DNA of 44,762 nucleotides from positions 1-44,762 of the forward strand of contig CALHWE010000008.1 in the NCBI GenBank assembly GCA_938036785.1, written 5' to 3'. Shown in pieces: positions 15,360 through 23,334 of the stretch (positions are counted from its first letter, which is position 1; every line of letters starts with the position of its first letter). The translations under genes were made by a program, and so were the position numbers. Under the pieces are notes generated by a model. It had not been told where the DNA came from and did no database searches. It saw only the letters and a list, made by a program, of their open reading frames with translations. This stretch comes from an uncultured Candidatus Saccharibacteria bacterium. GTDB lineage: Bacteria; Patescibacteriota; Saccharimonadia; Saccharimonadales; Saccharimonadaceae.

Positions 15360-16127
15360 ATGACAAAAAAATCATGGCTGATCTTTGCAGTGCTCTGCCT
15401 CGCAATCTTAGGTGGGCTCGTGTGGCTGTCGCGCCAAGGTGAGTCGATCAATCTGTCGGGCGTCGACCCATTGCAGGTACAAAGCGCCAGTAGCCAAAAT
15501 GGCGACATCGCCGACCATACCCACGGGAGCAAATCACCCAAGGTAACAATCATCGAATATGGAGATTTCCAGTGCCCCGGCTGTTCGCAGGCCTCGCCTG
15601 CACTCAAGGCAGTCACTGAGAAATACAAGGATCACGTGCAGCTCATCTTCCGCAACAACCCTCTCTCGTCCATCCACCCCAATGCACTCGCGGCAGCAGC
15701 GGCAGCCGAATCAGCTGGCTTTCAAGGCAAATATTGGGAAATGCACGATAAGCTCTACACCGAACAAAATTCGTGGCAGTCACTCGATGGCACAGAACGC
15801 ACCAACTACTTCGCCACCACTGCACAGGGGCTTGGCCTTGATGTCAACCGCTTCAAGACCGACCTCGCTGAGGCCGACCGCTCAGGTGCCCGAATTAAGA
15901 AAAAGATCGCCTTCGATAAATCCTTGGCTGGCGCTCAAAATGCCGCCAGCGCCACGCCAGCTATTCTTGTCAATGGCAAGAATGTGACCAATCAATACGT
16001 CAAGGACGGCAAGCTCACCACCTCAGGCAGTTCAGATGCGCGCCAAGTGTGGGCCGACGCCGATGCCTTTGGCAAGCTCGTCATCGAGCCAGCCCTCAAA
16101 GAAAGGGGTGTCTCCTTGCCACAATAA
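15360..16127 (+). CDS. Membrane-anchored DsbA-like thiol oxidoreductase
   Basis: A 255-residue protein with an uncleaved signal/anchor helix (~6-24) and a thioredoxin-fold domain with a DsbA-type helical insertion. The active site is Cys-Pro-Gly-Cys (72-75) after Glu-Tyr-Gly-Asp-Phe-Gln, typical of the DsbA/DsbG-like thioredoxin_4 group. The cis-Pro loop is Ala-Thr-Pro-Ala-Ile-Leu-Val (~203-209). The enzyme should oxidise or isomerise disulfides in exported proteins. The secreted proteins in this window that contain Cys pairs are possible clients, which is only an inference. It stands alone and ends in a strong terminator. Confidence 0.9.
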   Translation: MTKKSWLIFAVLCLAILGGLVWLSRQGESINLSGVDPLQVQSASSQNGDIADHTHGSKSPKVTIIEYGDFQCPGCSQASPALKAVTEKYKDHVQLIFRNNPLSSIHPNALAAAAAAESAGFQGKYWEMHDKLYTEQNSWQSLDGTERTNYFATTAQGLGLDVNRFKTDLAEADRSGARIKKKIAFDKSLAGAQNAASATPAILVNGKNVTNQYVKDGKLTTSGSSDARQVWADADAFGKLVIEPALKERGVSLPQ

Positions 16128-16146
16128 TTTTTACTCCAGTAAGCCA

Positions 16147-16174
16147 AAAACCACCTCATATCAGAGGTGGTTTT
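16147..16174. terminator. Bidirectional terminator
   Basis: AAAACCACCTC (16147-16157) pairs with GAGGTGGTTTT (16164-16174) around a 6-base loop, between convergent genes; A and T tracts on the two sides allow it to work both ways. Confidence 0.85.
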
Positions 16175-16184
16175 ATTATTAGTA

Positions 16185-16568
16185 TTAGGTATTCTTGGTC
16201 GTATCTTGCGTGGTTTGTTGGGTGGTGCCTTGCTGGGTTTGTGTGGTGGTATTTGCTCCATTTGACGGTACGCCTGGCTGAGCACCACTGCCCGCCGACT
16301 GCCCTGTTTGGCCTGGTGGCGACATGTTTCCCTGGCTGGTTTGACTACCCATCATACCATGGCCACCAGGGCCACTTTGGCTCGATGTGCTGCGGCTATT
16401 GACCTGCATACCACCAAGAAATCCGAGCGCTGCCGCCACGATCACGCCGCCGATCACCGCCGCGATCAAACCAGAGTTGGCCGTACCTTTAGCCTGCATT
16501 TGCGTGGACGATGGGGATGTCGGCGATACACCACGCTTCTCCGCTACAAAGCCATCTTCTATTTTCAT
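16185..16568 (-). CDS. Single-pass membrane protein with Gly/Ser/Gln/Thr-rich outer tail
   Basis: I take ATG 16568 because AAGGAG (16574-16579) lies 5 bases upstream and the promoter -10 (16596-16601) falls inside the longer frame. The 127-residue product has a ~30-residue cytoplasmic start, one Gly/Ala/Val-rich membrane helix (~33-53) and a low-complexity tail rich in Gly, Ser, Gln, Asn, Thr and Met. A Gly-Pro-Gly-Gly-His-Gly motif in the tail recurs in the glycosyltransferase fusion at 20517-23327. Its promoter carries the direct-repeat operator shared with that gene, so it is probably under the two-component system encoded at 17573-19280. Function is unknown; the Ser/Thr-rich tail could be an acceptor for that glycosyltransferase. 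Confidence 0.75.
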   Translation of the reverse strand: MKIEDGFVAEKRGVSPTSPSSTQMQAKGTANSGLIAAVIGGVIVAAALGFLGGMQVNSRSTSSQSGPGGHGMMGSQTSQGNMSPPGQTGQSAGSGAQPGVPSNGANTTTQTQQGTTQQTTQDTTKNT

Positions 16569-16595
16569 ACAGACTCCTTTCGTTATTATGGTTCG

Positions 16596-16628
16596 AGTAT
16601 AGGGAGCAGGCGTTAAAAGAAGCTTAAA
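16596..16628 (-). promoter_or_regulatory. Direct-repeat operator and -10 box, site A
   Basis: Reading on the minus strand: TTTAAG (16623-16628), 5 bases, TTTAAC (16612-16617), 10 bases, then TATACT (16596-16601). The half-sites are 11 bp apart, one DNA turn, as is usual for OmpR/PhoB-type regulators. No standard -35 box is present, so activation by a bound regulator is likely. Confidence 0.65.
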
Positions 16629-16749
16629 GTGAAATCTTACTAGACCCATCGCATTGCCGCGCGCTTTTCTCGTGCTCAGCTCACACTATTTTTGCATAAG
16701 CTTTGTCCGAGTGTGCTATCTAATAGGATGCAAGAAAAGAACACTGTTC

Positions 16750-16787
16750 TTGACGTAATATACTATCTTATATATACTTAGTAGTAT
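16750..16787 (+). promoter_or_regulatory. Promoter and possible autoregulatory dyad of the toxin-antitoxin operon
   Basis: TTGACG (16750-16755), a 17-base spacer and TATACT (16773-16778); ATG 16786 is 7 bases on. ATACTA (16760-16765) and TAGTAT (16782-16787) form an inverted pair that brackets the -10 box, a plausible binding site for the antitoxin. Confidence 0.6.
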
Positions 16788-17061
16788 GAGTACGGTGACA
16801 ACGAGTATAAAATTAGATGAAAATATCAAGCGCCAAGCCCAGGAAGTTGCAAAAAGCGCTGGCCTAACGTTGAGCGCGTTAATTAACAGCTACCTCACAC
16901 AAGTCGTTGCAACTCGCCATATTGAACTATATGCCCCCGAGCCAATGACACCACAACTCGAAGCACTACTTACTGAAATTGAGTCATCGATAGCAACTGG
17001 TGACAACTTAAGCAAGCCATTCGATTCTGCGGAAGAATTTTTAGCTGATCTCAAAAAGTAG
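16786..17061 (+). CDS. RelB/DinJ-type antitoxin
   Basis: A 91-residue protein whose N-terminal half (Thr-Ser-Ile-Lys-Leu-Asp-Glu-Asn-Ile-Lys, then a helix with Gly-Leu-Thr-Leu-Ser-Ala-Leu-Ile-Asn) matches the ribbon-helix-helix DNA-binding domain of RelB/DinJ antitoxins. The C-terminal half is acidic and should wrap the toxin. The gene is 9 bases upstream of the toxin gene. The family's complex represses its own promoter, and a dyad across the -10 box here fits that. Confidence 0.85.
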   Translation: MSTVTTSIKLDENIKRQAQEVAKSAGLTLSALINSYLTQVVATRHIELYAPEPMTPQLEALLTEIESSIATGDNLSKPFDSAEEFLADLKK

Positions 17062-17070
17062 GTTATTGTA

Positions 17071-17337
17071 ATGCGCCATATCAGTATTCAATACCATAAA
17101 AAATTTAAAAAGCAATACCACCTACTGCCCCAGCCAGTTCAAGCCAAGTTCGATAAGCGCCTTCGCTTATTTATTAAGGATCCATATGCGCCACAATTAC
17201 GCACTCACCCTCTCAAAGGTCGCTTTGTTGGCTATTGGAGTATTAATATCACGGGTGATGTGAGAGCGATTTATCGACAATACGGCGATACAATTATTAT
17301 TTTCGTGTTAATTGGCACTCACAGCCAACTTTATTAG
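17071..17337 (+). CDS. RelE/YafQ-type mRNA interferase toxin
   Basis: An 88-residue basic protein with the RelE fold order. It begins with a strand and Tyr-His-Lys-Lys-Phe-Lys-Lys-Gln-Tyr helix and has a central Pro-Leu-Lys-Gly motif. It continues with Trp-Ser-Ile-Asn-Ile-Thr-Gly-Asp-Val-Arg-Ala-Ile-Tyr-Arg and ends with Gly-Thr-His-Ser-Gln-Leu-Tyr. The C-terminal GTHSxL(Y/F) ending is typical of the YafQ/RelE-StbE group, where the His is catalytic. It cleaves mRNA on the ribosome when the antitoxin is lost. All key residues appear intact. Confidence 0.88.
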   Translation: MRHISIQYHKKFKKQYHLLPQPVQAKFDKRLRLFIKDPYAPQLRTHPLKGRFVGYWSINITGDVRAIYRQYGDTIIIFVLIGTHSQLY

Positions 17338-17572
17338 GTTATGATTACTGACGCCACAACTCTGTACTCCCCTGTAATAGACACTGCAAGACTGGTGCAA
17401 TTTAAGAGAAATAGTCTTTTCTCATCAATATGAGAAAATTCATTACGAAGTGACAGACATTTACAACTAAGCAGATGAGTAATGAGGCCATAAGCCAATA
17501 CAGACATACAAACAAAGTGATACTCTCTCAATACCTAAGCACCATCGTCTCTTTATTGTTGTAAAACGTTAT

Positions 17573-18586
17573 CTACCGCGTGCTCTGCCTGCCAGCAAGG
17601 CGCAGCCCTACCGTAAAGGTCGTGCCACTACCAGGCGTACTGTCGACAGTAATTTTGCCGCCATGCTCGGTGATAATCTGCTGGGCAATCGCAAGCCCAA
17701 GGCCATAGCCCTGGCCTCGGCCACCAGTGCGAGCTTGGTCGGCTCGGTAGAAGCGCTGAAAGATCTGACGCTGCGTGGCGATGTCCATCCCGATGCCTTG
17801 GTCGATGATCTGCACCCTAGCCCAGCGATTGGTACTCTCAGCGGTGATGGTGATGGTGGTATGCTCCGGGCTGTACTTGATGGCATTGTCGAGCAAAATG
17901 GTAAGGAGCTGAACAAGACGCTGCTGATGAGCCCACACTATCAAAGGTGGCGTGGTATCGTCAATGGCAATCGACTTCGCTTGGGCAGGTGCCACCACTA
18001 AATTCATCGCTTCACTCACCACAGTTTGTAAAGCAACTGGCTGCAGCTGCACCACCGAGCGGTCGTGCCGAAGCAAGCCAAGCATTGTATTGGCTAGCGT
18101 TTGCAGCCGCGTCGCATCGGTCACATTCGCTTCTATGACGGTGCGGGCCTCGGCCAAGGTGAGCTTGGGGTTGCGCAGCGCTACTTCGTTCGCAGTACGC
18201 AGCGCGGTCAGCGGCGTGCGCAGCTCATGACTGGCATCACTAACGAACTGCGTCTGAGCGTGCATGTTGGCGCGGATCGGCCGCAGGGTGTGCTCCGCGA
18301 GAAGATAGCTCACCACACTGCCGATTGCCAGCGCCGCGAGATTCACGAGCACCAGCTGAGCGATCAGCTCTTGCCGCGCCTCAGTCGCTCGCCGCTCAAG
18401 GAAGCGATAGACGGTATGGTCGGTAAAATGAAATTCTTGCTCCCTGTCGGCCTCACTTGGTGGGCGCTGCCGCTCCAATTGCGCAGCCGATGTCTGATAA
18501 AATACCAGGCTAAACCCGAGGCTCATTACCATAATAATCGCAAGATAGGTACCAGCCAGCCGGAGTGTTGTAGTGCGAAAGCTCAT
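17573..18586 (-). CDS. Two-component sensor histidine kinase
   Basis: A 337-residue kinase. TM1 is ~9-30, a ~45-residue sensor loop rich in Arg, Glu and Gln follows, and TM2 is ~77-98. The H-box is Phe-Val-Ser-Asp-Ala-Ser-His-Glu-Leu-Arg-Thr-Pro-Leu (H120). The ATPase has the N box (Leu-Asp-Asn-Ala-Ile-Lys-Tyr), G1 (Asp-Gln-Gly-Ile-Gly-Met), an F box and G2 (Gly-Tyr-Gly-Leu-Gly-Leu). There is no HAMP domain of normal length. The start 18586 is placed 10 bases after the response regulator stop; the longer frame (18736) would overlap that gene by 140 bases. The tiny sensor loop suggests sensing at or in the membrane; the signal is unknown. Confidence 0.9.
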   Translation of the reverse strand: MSFRTTTLRLAGTYLAIIMVMSLGFSLVFYQTSAAQLERQRPPSEADREQEFHFTDHTVYRFLERRATEARQELIAQLVLVNLAALAIGSVVSYLLAEHTLRPIRANMHAQTQFVSDASHELRTPLTALRTANEVALRNPKLTLAEARTVIEANVTDATRLQTLANTMLGLLRHDRSVVQLQPVALQTVVSEAMNLVVAPAQAKSIAIDDTTPPLIVWAHQQRLVQLLTILLDNAIKYSPEHTTITITAESTNRWARVQIIDQGIGMDIATQRQIFQRFYRADQARTGGRGQGYGLGLAIAQQIITEHGGKITVDSTPGSGTTFTVGLRLAGRQSTR

Positions 18587-18596
18587 TGGCGCTGCC

Positions 18597-19280
18597 TCAT
18601 GCTGGGTCGTCCTTGATGATGTAACCAAAGCCCCGCACTGTCTCGATAATCGGGCGGCTATCTGGGAATGGCTTCTCGAGTTTGCCCCGGAGGTAGTTGA
18701 TAAAAACCTCGACATTATTTGGCAATATATCAGCATCGAAGTCCCAAACGTGAGTCATAATGTTATTTTTGCTTAAGATTTGATTCTTGTTGCGCAGGAG
18801 GTGCTCGAAGATGGCAAATTCTTTGGCCGAGAGCGCGATAGGCTGGCCAGCTCGCGTCACGGTCTGCTTAACGGTATCGAGCTCGATATCAGCCACGCGC
18901 AGCACGGTCCCGAGCGCCTCTTGGGGACGCCGCAGCAGGGCACGCACGCGAGCCGCTAGCACATCGAAGGAAAAAGGCTTGGGTAAATAGTCGTCTGCGC
19001 CGTGGTCGAGCCCCGCCACAATATCCTGAGTCTGGTCCTTAGCTGTGAGCATCAGCACTGGTGTGTGGTTACCCGTGCTGCGAAGCTTCTGCACTACTTC
19101 GAAGCCATTCATCACTGGCATCATTACATCAAGAATAATCGCATCATACTTATCGGCCCATGCAGCATTGTAACCATCCTCACCATCAAAGGCGACATCG
19201 ACGGCGTAGCCTTCTTGCTCTAACCCCTGTTTTATTGACTCGGCAATGCGCCGCTCATCATCAACGACTAGTAGTTTCAT
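18597..19280 (-). CDS. OmpR/PhoB-family response regulator
   Basis: A 227-residue regulator with a receiver domain (acidic pair D7-D8, phospho-acceptor D51 in Ile-Leu-Asp-Val-Met-Met-Pro, K101 in Leu-Pro-Lys-Pro-Phe) and a C-terminal winged-helix domain (~125-225, ending Thr-Val-Arg-Gly-Phe-Gly-Tyr). It is the first gene of the two-component operon. TATAAT (minus, 19287-19292) lies 6 bases before the ATG, with AAGGAT in between. Direct repeats with 11-bp period at three nearby promoters (16596, 19776, 23335) are its probable targets. Its own promoter lacks that repeat. Confidence 0.93.
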   Translation of the reverse strand: MKLLVVDDERRIAESIKQGLEQEGYAVDVAFDGEDGYNAAWADKYDAIILDVMMPVMNGFEVVQKLRSTGNHTPVLMLTAKDQTQDIVAGLDHGADDYLPKPFSFDVLAARVRALLRRPQEALGTVLRVADIELDTVKQTVTRAGQPIALSAKEFAIFEHLLRNKNQILSKNNIMTHVWDFDADILPNNVEVFINYLRGKLEKPFPDSRPIIETVRGFGYIIKDDPA

Positions 19281-19286
19281 ATCCTT

Positions 19287-19292
19287 ATTATA
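19287..19292 (-). promoter_or_regulatory. -10 box of the two-component operon
   Basis: Minus-strand TATAAT, 6 bases before ATG 19280. No good -35 hexamer and no TTTAAG repeat at this promoter. Confidence 0.55.
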
Positions 19293-19369
19293 CCGTGTTA
19301 TTCGTCATTATAAATCTTTATTGCACCGCCCTGGATTTCTCTTTTCAGATATCCGATGGCGTACTAAAA

Positions 19370-19392
19370 TGAATATTTCCCAAGAATGTTCA
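19370..19392. promoter_or_regulatory. Dyad TGAATAT-N9-ATGTTCA, copy 3
   Basis: It has the same arms and 9-base centre as the dyads flanking the VIT1-like gene. It lies about 78 bases upstream of the -10 box of the two-component operon. Confidence 0.4.
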
Positions 19393-19484
19393 AGTTTATC
19401 ATTACATATTGCGCAAGCCGTGTCAGTCACATTATCTTACCTTCTTAGTGTCATAGTGGCGATGCTCATCCTTTGTATTGCGAG

Positions 19485-19742
19485 CTAGTACCCCAGTGCT
19501 GCCTCGGGCCATAGGCGGCGCATCATCTGTTGGCCGCGGCGGCTGACGGTGATCCACCAATCACCAGTCGTCATCTTGACTGTAATAAGCCCTTTGTTCT
19601 TGAGGTGAGTGAGTTGCGCTATAAGCTTTGGGTGGCTCATGCGCAGACTCTGCTCTAGGCCAATCACATCATCTTCGCCATGCTCGTTGATCTGCTGCAA
19701 AACGAGGGCTTCGTCTGTGGTGAGGGTTGGTTGCTGTGCCAT
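19485..19742 (-). CDS. Small winged-helix DNA-binding protein
   Basis: An 85-residue protein from ATG 19742, supported by AAGGAG 9 bases upstream; the longer frame (19859) contains the promoter. It is a single winged-helix domain: helix 2-3 with Ser-His-Pro-Lys-Leu-Ile-Ala-Gln-Leu-Thr-His-Leu-Lys-Asn-Lys-Gly-Leu-Ile, then a Trp-Trp wing. It resembles MarR-like or PadR-like mini regulators without a dimerisation arm. The promoter contains the operator shared with the genes at 16568 and 23327. It lies upstream of the two-component genes on the same strand, so it may be a downstream regulator in that circuit. Confidence 0.75.
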   Translation of the reverse strand: MAQQPTLTTDEALVLQQINEHGEDDVIGLEQSLRMSHPKLIAQLTHLKNKGLITVKMTTGDWWITVSRRGQQMMRRLWPEAALGY

Positions 19743-19775
19743 TGTCGTATACTCCTTGTTTATGGTTGTATCTGT

Positions 19776-19808
19776 AGTATGCACGACGTGGCTTAGGGCA
19801 GTCTTAAA
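19776..19808 (-). promoter_or_regulatory. Direct-repeat operator and -10 box, site B
   Basis: Minus strand: TTTAAG (19803-19808), 5 bases, CCTAAG (19792-19797), 10 bases, CATACT (19776-19781). The geometry is identical to sites A and C. The leader is about 27 bases and contains AAGGAG. Confidence 0.65.
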
Positions 19809-19931
19809 AATTCGATTTTTTACTTCATTACGCCATTCCTCAAGGGTTTGTATAGACAAAAAGGCAAATATATCAAGGTATATTATGACTTACGCATTAG
19901 TACTTTCTACCTCTGTTCATTCCTCTTATGC

Positions 19932-19937
19932 TATACT
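19932..19937 (+). promoter_or_regulatory. -10 box of the Nudix gene
   Basis: TATACT within GCTATACTAA, 6 bases before ATG 19944; leaderless. Confidence 0.5.
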
Positions 19938-19943
19938 AATCAT

Positions 19944-20444
19944 ATGAGTCCGCTTGCGATGATTGCCTACCAAACCAAAGATTATCCGCGCCTGCCCGAT
20001 GGAAGGATCGACTACACTGGCCAGCCCATCTGCTTTGTTTTCAACTGCGTGGTATGCTACGGTGATGAGATTTTACTAGCGCGGCGTAGCCAGCAAGAGG
20101 TGGAGCAACCGCGTATGCTCAATGGCGTCTCCGGCTTCATCGACCGGACTGATACGAGTATTACGGTACTGGCCGGGCAAGAATTGGCCGAGGAGCTAGG
20201 CATTGACCCGCGAGATACAACTATTGTGGTGGCGCAGCAACCCCTGATGCAGATCGATGCAGCGCATAGCCGCCAGTGGTATGTGTATCCGGTACTCGTT
20301 GAATGTGCGCAGCGCATAACGCCTCGGCTTAATGCCGAAAATAGCGCAGCAGCGTGGTATCCACTCACCGAGATCGATGCCTTGCCGCTGCTACCGTTTT
20401 ATCATGAGACGCTCCGCGCTGGCCTGGCAATGCGCCACAAGTAG
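19944..20444 (+). CDS. Nudix-fold protein with a divergent Nudix box
   Basis: A 166-residue protein from ATG 19944; the longer start 19848 lies upstream of the -10 box. The helix of the Nudix box is recognisable (Gln-Glu-Leu-Ala-Glu-Glu-Leu-Gly-Ile). The motif departs from G-x5-E-x7-REUxEExGU: Arg is replaced by Gln, and the first half has an extra residue and no Glu. The metal-binding Glu-Glu pair is kept. Cys-containing strands at ~34-38 and a Trp-Tyr-Val-Tyr-Pro-Val strand fit the fold. It may be a pyrophosphatase of nucleotide derivatives or a non-catalytic Nudix protein. Confidence 0.78.
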   Translation: MSPLAMIAYQTKDYPRLPDGRIDYTGQPICFVFNCVVCYGDEILLARRSQQEVEQPRMLNGVSGFIDRTDTSITVLAGQELAEELGIDPRDTTIVVAQQPLMQIDAAHSRQWYVYPVLVECAQRITPRLNAENSAAAWYPLTEIDALPLLPFYHETLRAGLAMRHK

Positions 20445-20469
20445 GCTTTGCGTTAATTGAAGAAATAAT

Positions 20470-20497
20470 AAAGAGCCAGCCCAAAGACTGGCTCTTT
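20470..20497. terminator. Bidirectional terminator
   Basis: AAAGAGCCAG (20470-20479) pairs with CTGGCTCTTT (20488-20497) around an 8-base loop, between the convergent Nudix and glycosyltransferase genes. Confidence 0.8.
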
Positions 20498-20516
20498 ATC
20501 TCTGTTACGATACGAT

Positions 20517-23327
20517 CTAAACTGCTTGCGAGAGATCGTACACGGTGTATTGCGTGCCACCGTAGTCAACCTTGGTGCCAGCACTTGCCGCCCAGGTAGC
20601 GATAGCAGAGTTGCCGCCCGGCCCACCATGATGATGGGTAGTTTGCGTTTGGGCCGATGAGGATTGTGCAGTCGATGGAGCCGATGAATTTGTTCCTGCC
20701 TGCGTCGATTGCTGCCCGCCATGCCCACCTGGCCCATGCTGACTCACTACGTAGTAGCGCACACTGCCCTGACGCACCAGCTGCTTGAACTGCTCGAGCG
20801 TGAGCGTACTGTCGCTGCCGTTAAAGCCACCGACTGCCATCACCGCCTTGCCTGTGGAGAGCTGAATTGGTGCCGACTCATTGGCACTGTTGACTGCCGC
20901 AAGCCATGTTGCATTCTGCTGGTGTGCCACAAGGTACGAAACAAGAGCGGCTTCTGCCTGGGCTGATTCGTTATTCGTGCCGCTCATTGCCGTTGCACCC
21001 GGCCCCGCTGTAGGAATGCTTCCACTATGCGCTGTCGCTATTGTGCTCAAGCTAAAGGCTACTGGTGCAACCATACCAGCTAGCACAGCCATAGCAAGAG
21101 CCGTCCGCACATACCACCGAGGGAGTGTTACCAGTGGCACAAGCGTCATCACAGCCGCTGCTCCACCAGTGATAATGACAAGCCAGGTAAGCCACGGCCA
21201 GGTATTGCTATAGCCAAGCATAATGACACCAATGATCGTCGTGAGCAGTACTGTCAGTGGCACAAGCCAGGCCAGCTTCGTGCGCCGCGTGTAAGCTTGC
21301 CACAGATACGGCGCGCCAATCCCTACCAGGGCAGCAACACTCGGTGCCATCGCCACGACGTAGTATGGATGGATCGTCCCACTTGTCATACTAAAGATAA
21401 TGACATGAATGAGCAGCCAGCCCAGCCACAGCAGTACACCAACACGCTCTTTGTTGTGCCGTGGTGCGCGGCGCAGCAGCCACAGCACGAGCCCACCACC
21501 GATCACGGCTACCACAAGCAACCAGGCAATATTAGGGCCAAAACTCTCGTTAAAGATACGCATCACCCCTGTCTCGCCGCCAAAACCAACACCTCCTGGG
21601 CCACCACCGTGGCCACCCATACCACCACCGGCTGGTGGCGTCATGGATGCTGCCTGCGTCGCCGTATGACCAGCCGACTGCGCGGCAGATTGGGTTGCGG
21701 TTGCCGCCGCTTGGCCCATCTGCGCTACCCCACCACCTGGCGCTTTGCCAGGGCCACCGCCACTACCCAGCAAGCGCCCAAAGCCATTGTAGCCAAAAAT
21801 CAAACTCCAGATGTTATTATCATTGGTACTGCCCACCCACGGGCGATGAGCCGCCGGAGTAAGCCACACGAGCACGCTCCACCAAAAGGTCGAGACAGCC
21901 GTTACCACGCCAGCCACGCCAAGATGCCAGAGGCGTGTCACGAGCTTTGGCCGGGCGCACACTAGATAGAGCAGTGCCATCACTGGCAACACCAACAGTC
22001 CCTGCAGCATTTTTGTATTAAAGGCCAGGCCCGTAAAGAGCCCTGCAAGGCTCAGCCACAGCACTGGTTTCTTATTCTCAAAGGCGCGGAGGAAGGTATA
22101 GGCACTGGCCGTCAAGAAGAGTGTCAAGAAGCTATCGGGGTTATTAAAGCGAAACATCAAGGCAGCTGCTGGCGTCAGCGCCATCACCATACCAGCGATG
22201 AGCCCTGCCTTGGCACCATACCACCGCTTAACTGCTGCATAGACAAGCATAACTGTCGCGACCCCCGCAAGCGCATGCGGCATGAGCATGCTCCACGACG
22301 AAAAGCCAAAGAGCCGACCACTCAGCCCCATGATCATCATACTGATAGGTGGCTTATCGACACTAATAAAGTTCGCTGCATCAAGGCTGCCGAACAGCCA
22401 GGCTGTCCAGTTTGTACTCGCTGCTTGAGCAGCGGCAGCATAATAGCTATTGGCCATGCCATTGATGGTTAAGTTCCAGAGGTAGAGCATACTCGTTAGT
22501 AGCAAAAGTCCAGCCACAGCTGCTAGCTCACCAAAGCCCGTCTTGCCATATTCGCGCCGCACCCGTGAGAGGCCCTTGAGGTCATCTGTTGCGGTCTTGA
22601 CAATATGAACGCGCGAGTCGGTGTCTTCGACCCACTCAACTGGCTCCTCGTGGATAGTATAGCCAGCGTACTCTGCCTTGACGAGCAGCTCGGTATCAAA
22701 GAACCAACCAGTATCCTTAATGCGAGGTAGAATTTTGCGTGCCGCATCGCACCGAATCGCCTTGAAACCGCACTGAGCATCAACGAATTTTGTCTTCATC
22801 GTTAGGCGAATAATCCAGTTGTAACAGCGCGAGATAGTGTCGCGTTTGAAGCCGCGGGTTGTGCGCGACTGCTTCATCAGGCGCGAGCCCGTCGCCACAG
22901 CTGCCTCACCCATAATCAGCGGGGTGATCATTGGGACGAAGCTGTCTAAATTGGTAGAGAGGTCGATATCCATATAGGCCAGAATATCGGCCGAGCTCTG
23001 TAGCCAAGCTTGCTTGAGAGCCCGGCCACGGCCTTTCTCGGCAAGCTGAATGAGTTGCACCTCAGGGTAACGTACCGCCAATTGGTGCGCCACATCCGCT
23101 GTGCCGTCCGTGCTGCCATTGTCGGCAATAATGATGCGCCAGCGATGCGGCACATGCTGTGATAAATACGCGTGCAACGTGCTCACCGAGTGCGCAATGA
23201 CATGCGCCTCATTAAGCACCGGTAGCACAATATCGATACTAAGCGTCCGCGGATTAAGCGCACGCAGCACCGGCGCAGCGGGTGTCTCTACCACTGCGGC
23301 TGATTGGGTCATGGTTGCTGTTTTCAT
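20517..23327 (-). CDS. Fused GT2 glycosyltransferase and GT39-like membrane glycosyltransferase
   Basis: A 936-residue fusion. Residues ~28-260 are a GT2 domain like dolichol-phosphate mannosyltransferase: Val-Leu-Pro-Val-Leu-Asn-Glu-Ala, Ala-Asp-Asn-Gly-Ser-Thr-Asp-Gly-Thr and Asp-Ile-Asp-Leu-Ser (DxD). It would charge a lipid-phosphate carrier with a sugar. Residues ~265-936 are a polytopic ArnT/PMT-type (GT39) transferase with the Asp-Lys-Pro-Pro motif after the first outer loop and ~11 helices. It would move the sugar from the lipid to an outer acceptor. A Gly/Ala/Gln-rich insert (~530-600) and a Gly/Ser/Gln/His tail resemble actinobacterial GT39 proteins, suggesting transfer from an actinobacterial host. 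In the bacteria I know, these two activities sit on separate proteins. The -10 CACAAT ends 7 bases before the ATG, behind operator site C. Confidence 0.88.
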   Translation of the reverse strand: MKTATMTQSAAVVETPAAPVLRALNPRTLSIDIVLPVLNEAHVIAHSVSTLHAYLSQHVPHRWRIIIADNGSTDGTADVAHQLAVRYPEVQLIQLAEKGRGRALKQAWLQSSADILAYMDIDLSTNLDSFVPMITPLIMGEAAVATGSRLMKQSRTTRGFKRDTISRCYNWIIRLTMKTKFVDAQCGFKAIRCDAARKILPRIKDTGWFFDTELLVKAEYAGYTIHEEPVEWVEDTDSRVHIVKTATDDLKGLSRVRREYGKTGFGELAAVAGLLLLTSMLYLWNLTINGMANSYYAAAAQAASTNWTAWLFGSLDAANFISVDKPPISMMIMGLSGRLFGFSSWSMLMPHALAGVATVMLVYAAVKRWYGAKAGLIAGMVMALTPAAALMFRFNNPDSFLTLFLTASAYTFLRAFENKKPVLWLSLAGLFTGLAFNTKMLQGLLVLPVMALLYLVCARPKLVTRLWHLGVAGVVTAVSTFWWSVLVWLTPAAHRPWVGSTNDNNIWSLIFGYNGFGRLLGSGGGPGKAPGGGVAQMGQAAATATQSAAQSAGHTATQAASMTPPAGGGMGGHGGGPGGVGFGGETGVMRIFNESFGPNIAWLLVVAVIGGGLVLWLLRRAPRHNKERVGVLLWLGWLLIHVIIFSMTSGTIHPYYVVAMAPSVAALVGIGAPYLWQAYTRRTKLAWLVPLTVLLTTIIGVIMLGYSNTWPWLTWLVIITGGAAAVMTLVPLVTLPRWYVRTALAMAVLAGMVAPVAFSLSTIATAHSGSIPTAGPGATAMSGTNNESAQAEAALVSYLVAHQQNATWLAAVNSANESAPIQLSTGKAVMAVGGFNGSDSTLTLEQFKQLVRQGSVRYYVVSQHGPGGHGGQQSTQAGTNSSAPSTAQSSSAQTQTTHHHGGPGGNSAIATWAASAGTKVDYGGTQYTVYDLSQAV

Positions 23328-23334
23328 GTGTGGT

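Noticed and set aside
19369..19488. 39-codon frame with a hydrophobic C-terminus overlapping dyad copy 3
   Set aside because: No ribosome binding site and no convincing -10 box precede it; the dyad explains the start region better.
21297..21965. 222-codon plus-strand frame inside the glycosyltransferase fusion
   Set aside because: It is antisense to a strongly recognisable GT39 domain and has the His/Thr/Pro composition of a shadow frame.
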